DNA of 32,581 nucleotides, from NCBI GenBank assembly GCA_025359485.1, contig JANYGA010000188.1:1-32581 (forward strand), written 5' to 3'. Under the pieces are notes generated by a model that was not told the DNA's origin, ran no database searches, and saw only the letters and a program-made list of their open reading frames with translations. The position numbers and the translations under genes were made by a program. This DNA comes from Rhodospirillales bacterium. GTDB lineage: Bacteria > Vulcanimicrobiota > Vulcanimicrobiia > Vulcanimicrobiales > Vulcanimicrobiaceae. Of this stretch, positions 30,482 to 32,581 are shown in pieces (the first letter of the stretch is position 1; every line of letters begins with the position of its first letter).

Positions 30482-31291
30482 AAGGCGCGTCAGTGAGTCG
30501 CTAAAGACGCGGCCACCGAACGTCGTCGGCACGATCGTGTACCAGACGAGATAGGCACCCATGATCCAAAAGTACACGAGCGGGTGACCGAAATACCAGA
30601 ATAAGATGCGCGTGAGCTCGACGTCGATTCCCGATGTCCAACCGAGCGACCATGGGATCAAGAGCGCCATCTCCGCAACGACGCCGAGCGTCGCGATGAC
30701 CCACATGATCATCGTCGTCGCTCCGATAAACGCCGGGAGCGGAATGCGCTGAGCGGCATGGCGGCGCTTGAACCAAATCACGTTCTCGATAACTTCGGCT
30801 GCGACGACCCACGTGCCGAGTACGAGGAAGGTCGCGCCGAAGTAGAACCACGGTGAAGCTTTGAGCGGTGCGTAAAACGTGTAGAGCACGCTCGCATTTC
30901 CACCAAGGATCGACGTCGCCGCCATGATCGTGCCGAGCAGCATGACGGCATACCCGAACCAGCCGAGCTTGAGCGACCGCCCCGGTCGCACGATCGTTCG
31001 GTAGATCGCGAATTGAAAGAGCCCGACGATGAAGAACGTCGTAAAGACGAGCGCGAGTAAGACGCCGTGTGCCGTGAGCATACGATAGTAATCGAATTCC
31101 GGCGGCATCACGATGAAATTCGCGCGAGAGAACGTCTGTAGGAGACCGAAGAGCGACCCGAGTGCGAGCGCGAATGTCGCGGTGTAGATCTGCGCGAGAA
31201 CGAGCAGATTCTCGTTCGCGACGGTATAGCGATCCAAGAAGACCGGGTCCCGTTTCTGCACGTCGAGCGTTGGCGGATGCATCGTCGTCAT
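30479..31291 (-). pseudogene. cbaA: ba3-type cytochrome c oxidase subunit I, N-terminal part ending at in-frame TAG
   Basis: The first 270 residues of subunit I of a ba3-type (B family) haem-copper oxidase run from ATG 31291, which overlaps the subunit II stop as ATGA. Seen: RMLTAHGVLLALVF with the low-spin haem His, six to seven membrane helices, and FGHPLVYFWIMGAYLVWY with the CuB His and the crosslinked Tyr. It ends SDSLTRL at TAG (30479-30481). In Thermus-type subunits this position continues directly into the LLSTPVGxHHQF helix, which here follows in the same frame. Loss of the second half removes two CuB histidines and the haem a3 ligand. Either this is a true nonsense mutation or a sequencing error, or the TAG is read through. 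Confidence 0.88.
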
Positions 31292-31755
31292 CGCACCACG
31301 ATGCTTGCGGCCATCGCCTGGTGTCCGCCGCCGCAATACTCGTTGCACAGCAAGAGATACGTGCCGGCCTTCGCAAACGTATGCGAGACCGTACTGACCC
31401 ATCCGGGTGAGACCATCGTATTGACTCCGGTTTCGGGAATACTAAAGCCATGAACCACATCGGTTGCGGTGACGAAGAACGTGACGCGCGCGCCCGCGGG
31501 AATCGTCAACGTTCGCGGCTCCCATGCAAAAATACGACCGACGTAATACGCTTCGTAGACGCCGGTTTTTATTTTTCGCAGCCCCGGATGATCGAAGGGC
31601 GCCGTCGAGGAGACCTTCGCGGGATCGATGCTTTCGACGTGACTCGGTGGAACGAACCCCTCGACCACGGCGGCCGTCGTAATCGTCACGAGAAAGATCG
31701 CGAGCATCGCGATCCCGAACGCGAGCCAAATTTTTTCGTAGCGGTGAACGTGCAC
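31288..31755 (-). CDS. cbaB: ba3-type cytochrome c oxidase subunit II (CuA)
   Basis: This 155-residue subunit has one N-terminal membrane helix (about residues 9-32) and an extracytoplasmic cupredoxin domain. The CuA site is complete: His102 in DVVHGFSI, Cys137 and Cys141 in CNEYCGGGHQAM with Glu139 backbone, His145 and Met148. The short length with a single helix is typical of ba3 (B-type) oxidases, unlike the two-helix subunit II of aa3 enzymes. It receives electrons from a c-type cytochrome or cupredoxin. The gene starts 1 base after the subunit IIa stop and overlaps subunit I by 4 bases. Its intact state contrasts with the interrupted subunit I. Confidence 0.94.
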   Translation of the reverse strand: MHVHRYEKIWLAFGIAMLAIFLVTITTAAVVEGFVPPSHVESIDPAKVSSTAPFDHPGLRKIKTGVYEAYYVGRIFAWEPRTLTIPAGARVTFFVTATDVVHGFSIPETGVNTMVSPGWVSTVSHTFAKAGTYLLLCNEYCGGGHQAMAASIVVR

Positions 31756-31756
31756 G

Positions 31757-31876
31757 TTACCACCGCGCCGAGAGTAAGACGAACATCAGAAACCAGCCGA
31801 TGAAAATAAAGATTCCGAGCCCGGCGACGAAGGCGAGCGTCGCGGGTAAGGGCTCGTTAAACTGCGGTTCCGACAT
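31757..31876 (-). CDS. Small ba3 oxidase subunit IIa-like single-helix protein
   Basis: This 39-residue peptide has a short polar start (MSEPQFNEPLPAT) and one membrane helix (LAFVAGLGIFIFIGWFLMFVLL). It ends SARW directly before subunit II. Size, helix and position match subunit IIa of ba3-type oxidases (34 residues in Thermus). Its ATG overlaps the upstream stop by one base (TGATG), so its translation is coupled to the SRPBCC-like gene. It is likely a structural subunit of the oxidase. Confidence 0.8.
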   Translation of the reverse strand: MSEPQFNEPLPATLAFVAGLGIFIFIGWFLMFVLLSARW

Positions 31877-32400
31877 CAGGTTTGCGGCGCCACGCGGAGT
31901 TGCTGATCGCGAAGCGTCGATTTGGCGGACTCGACCTCGCAAAAATCGGCTTCGATCGAATCGGCGATCGTGGCGAGCAAATTGCGCGCGGTCGATTCGG
32001 CGATACGATGCCCGACGACCGCATCGAAAACGGCGCCGACCGCACCGAGCGGTGGTTCGTAGCTTCCCTCGAGCACGAGATCGAACGAGTCGTAATCCTC
32101 GCTGCTCGCCACGGAGAGCGATCCGCCAAAGCGCGGATACGGCCCGGCATTCTCAGGCGCCCACGTCACCGCATACCGCGGAAGCATCGCGCCGAGCGAA
32201 TGGCTAGGCACGAGCGTGGCGATCGCGGTCCGTTCGAGACTGAAGCCGCCATGCACGCCCGGAACGGGGACTTCGGCGCGAAGGTGGACGCGAGCGATAT
32301 CACCGTCGCTATTGCCGCGCGCGGCAAAGTATCTCGTGAGATGTCGCGCCGCTTGATTGACGGCGCAATGGACGGTCGTGCGTTCTGAAATGTTGCTCAT
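31876..32400 (-). CDS. SRPBCC-like protein heading the oxidase operon
   Basis: This 174-residue soluble protein has features of the START/SRPBCC ligand-binding fold. An N-terminal beta-rich part (ARVHLRAEVPVPG) precedes PRFGGSLSVASSEDYDSFDLVLEGSYEPPLG, a Gly/Pro turn. A long C-terminal helix follows (GHRIAESTARNLLATIADSIEADF) and would close the cavity. There is no signal peptide. Its stop overlaps the start of the oxidase subunit IIa gene (TGATG), so it is the first gene of the oxidase operon. A role in haem or lipid handling for oxidase assembly is possible but unproven. Assignment to the fold rests on the pattern only. The ATG at 32400 lacks a strong Shine-Dalgarno. Confidence 0.7.
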   Translation of the reverse strand: MSNISERTTVHCAVNQAARHLTRYFAARGNSDGDIARVHLRAEVPVPGVHGGFSLERTAIATLVPSHSLGAMLPRYAVTWAPENAGPYPRFGGSLSVASSEDYDSFDLVLEGSYEPPLGAVGAVFDAVVGHRIAESTARNLLATIADSIEADFCEVESAKSTLRDQQLRVAPQT

Positions 32401-32529
32401 CGCATTCTCGACCGTAACACGTCCGTGCGAAGATTACGCGAATAGACGGCCTCTTGGTCGATGGCTTAAAGCGCCAGCGCCCTCATACGTCGCATCCGCC
32501 GTCTTCGTGCTCGCCGTCGTGTCATCTAC

Positions 32530-32581
32530 TCAGTGCATGAGATAGCGATCCGCCCAGTCGACCCAGAGCCGATCGCGCTCC
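32530..32581 (-). CDS. C-terminal end of an unidentified gene (5' part outside window)
   Basis: The minus strand is open from the right edge to TGA at 32530-32532 and encodes 16 residues, ERDRLWVDWADRYLMH. The composition (two Trp, charged helix) looks like a protein C-terminus, but it is too short to identify. About 130 bases separate it from the SRPBCC-like gene on the same strand. Confidence 0.4.
   Translation of the reverse strand, partial: ERDRLWVDWADRYLMH

Noticed and set aside
30463-30490. Frameshift between the two oxidase subunit I parts
   Set aside because: Codon-by-codon reading shows both parts in the same frame. Only a stop codon separates them.
1-32581. CRISPR arrays, insertion sequences, prophage or toxin-antitoxin modules
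   Set aside because: I found no regularly spaced direct repeats, transposase or integrase motifs, or phage structural genes in the window.

Overview
The window is GC-rich bacterial chromosomal DNA, densely packed on both strands. It carries no phage, plasmid, IS or CRISPR signature. The organism looks like an aerobic diderm: it has a TonB-dependent receptor with a cleavable signal peptide, a ba3-type haem-copper oxidase and an acyl-CoA dehydrogenase. It also has a LonC-type protease, a PASTA-domain kinase and very short Flp pilins. Gene content and codon style (TCG, CGC and GCG rich, with frequent CGATCG) suggest an uncultured lineage such as Vulcanimicrobiota/Eremiobacterota (WPS-2). This placement is an inference from style and is not proven by any marker here.

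Layout. 1-4 kb: a DEAD-box RNA helicase running off the left edge, a DNA-3-methyladenine glycosylase I, and divergently a Suv3-like RNA helicase. 4-5 kb: two divergent Fur-family regulators flanking an inverted repeat. 5-6 kb: a decayed cyclic-nucleotide-binding/thioredoxin-reductase-like gene and a possible membrane-domain remnant. 6.2-10.7 kb: an unknown membrane protein, tRNA-Thr(CGU), a LarA-like (DUF2088) protein, an exported alpha/beta-hydrolase-fold protein lacking its nucleophile, and a YncE-like beta-propeller. 10.8-13.6 kb: a large TonB-dependent receptor followed by a clear bidirectional terminator.

13.7-19.6 kb, minus strand: a tight rpsR-rplI-lonC-dnaB-hypothetical operon in which dnaB contains a full-length intein with a LAGLIDADG endonuclease domain. 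19.9-20.5 kb: two tandem Flp pilins. 20.6-24 kb: a type-I-like glutamine synthetase and a long acyl-CoA dehydrogenase. 24-27.8 kb: a PASTA kinase, a His-rich secreted protein, a GH5-like glycosidase and a small protein. 27.9-29.6 kb: an Nramp-related transporter coupled to a DUF5069 protein. 29.6-32.4 kb, minus strand: a ba3 oxidase operon (SRPBCC-like protein, subunit IIa, subunit II, subunit I) whose catalytic subunit is broken by a single in-frame TAG codon.

Several genes share themes. RNA handling is represented by two different helicases, and metal homeostasis by two Fur proteins, an Nramp relative and a His-rich exported protein. Replication and translation are joined in the rpsR-dnaB operon. 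I see no complete multi-gene system that is obviously undescribed. The most informative oddities are the DnaB intein, the amber-interrupted oxidase, the Suv3-type helicase and the nucleophile-less hydrolase.
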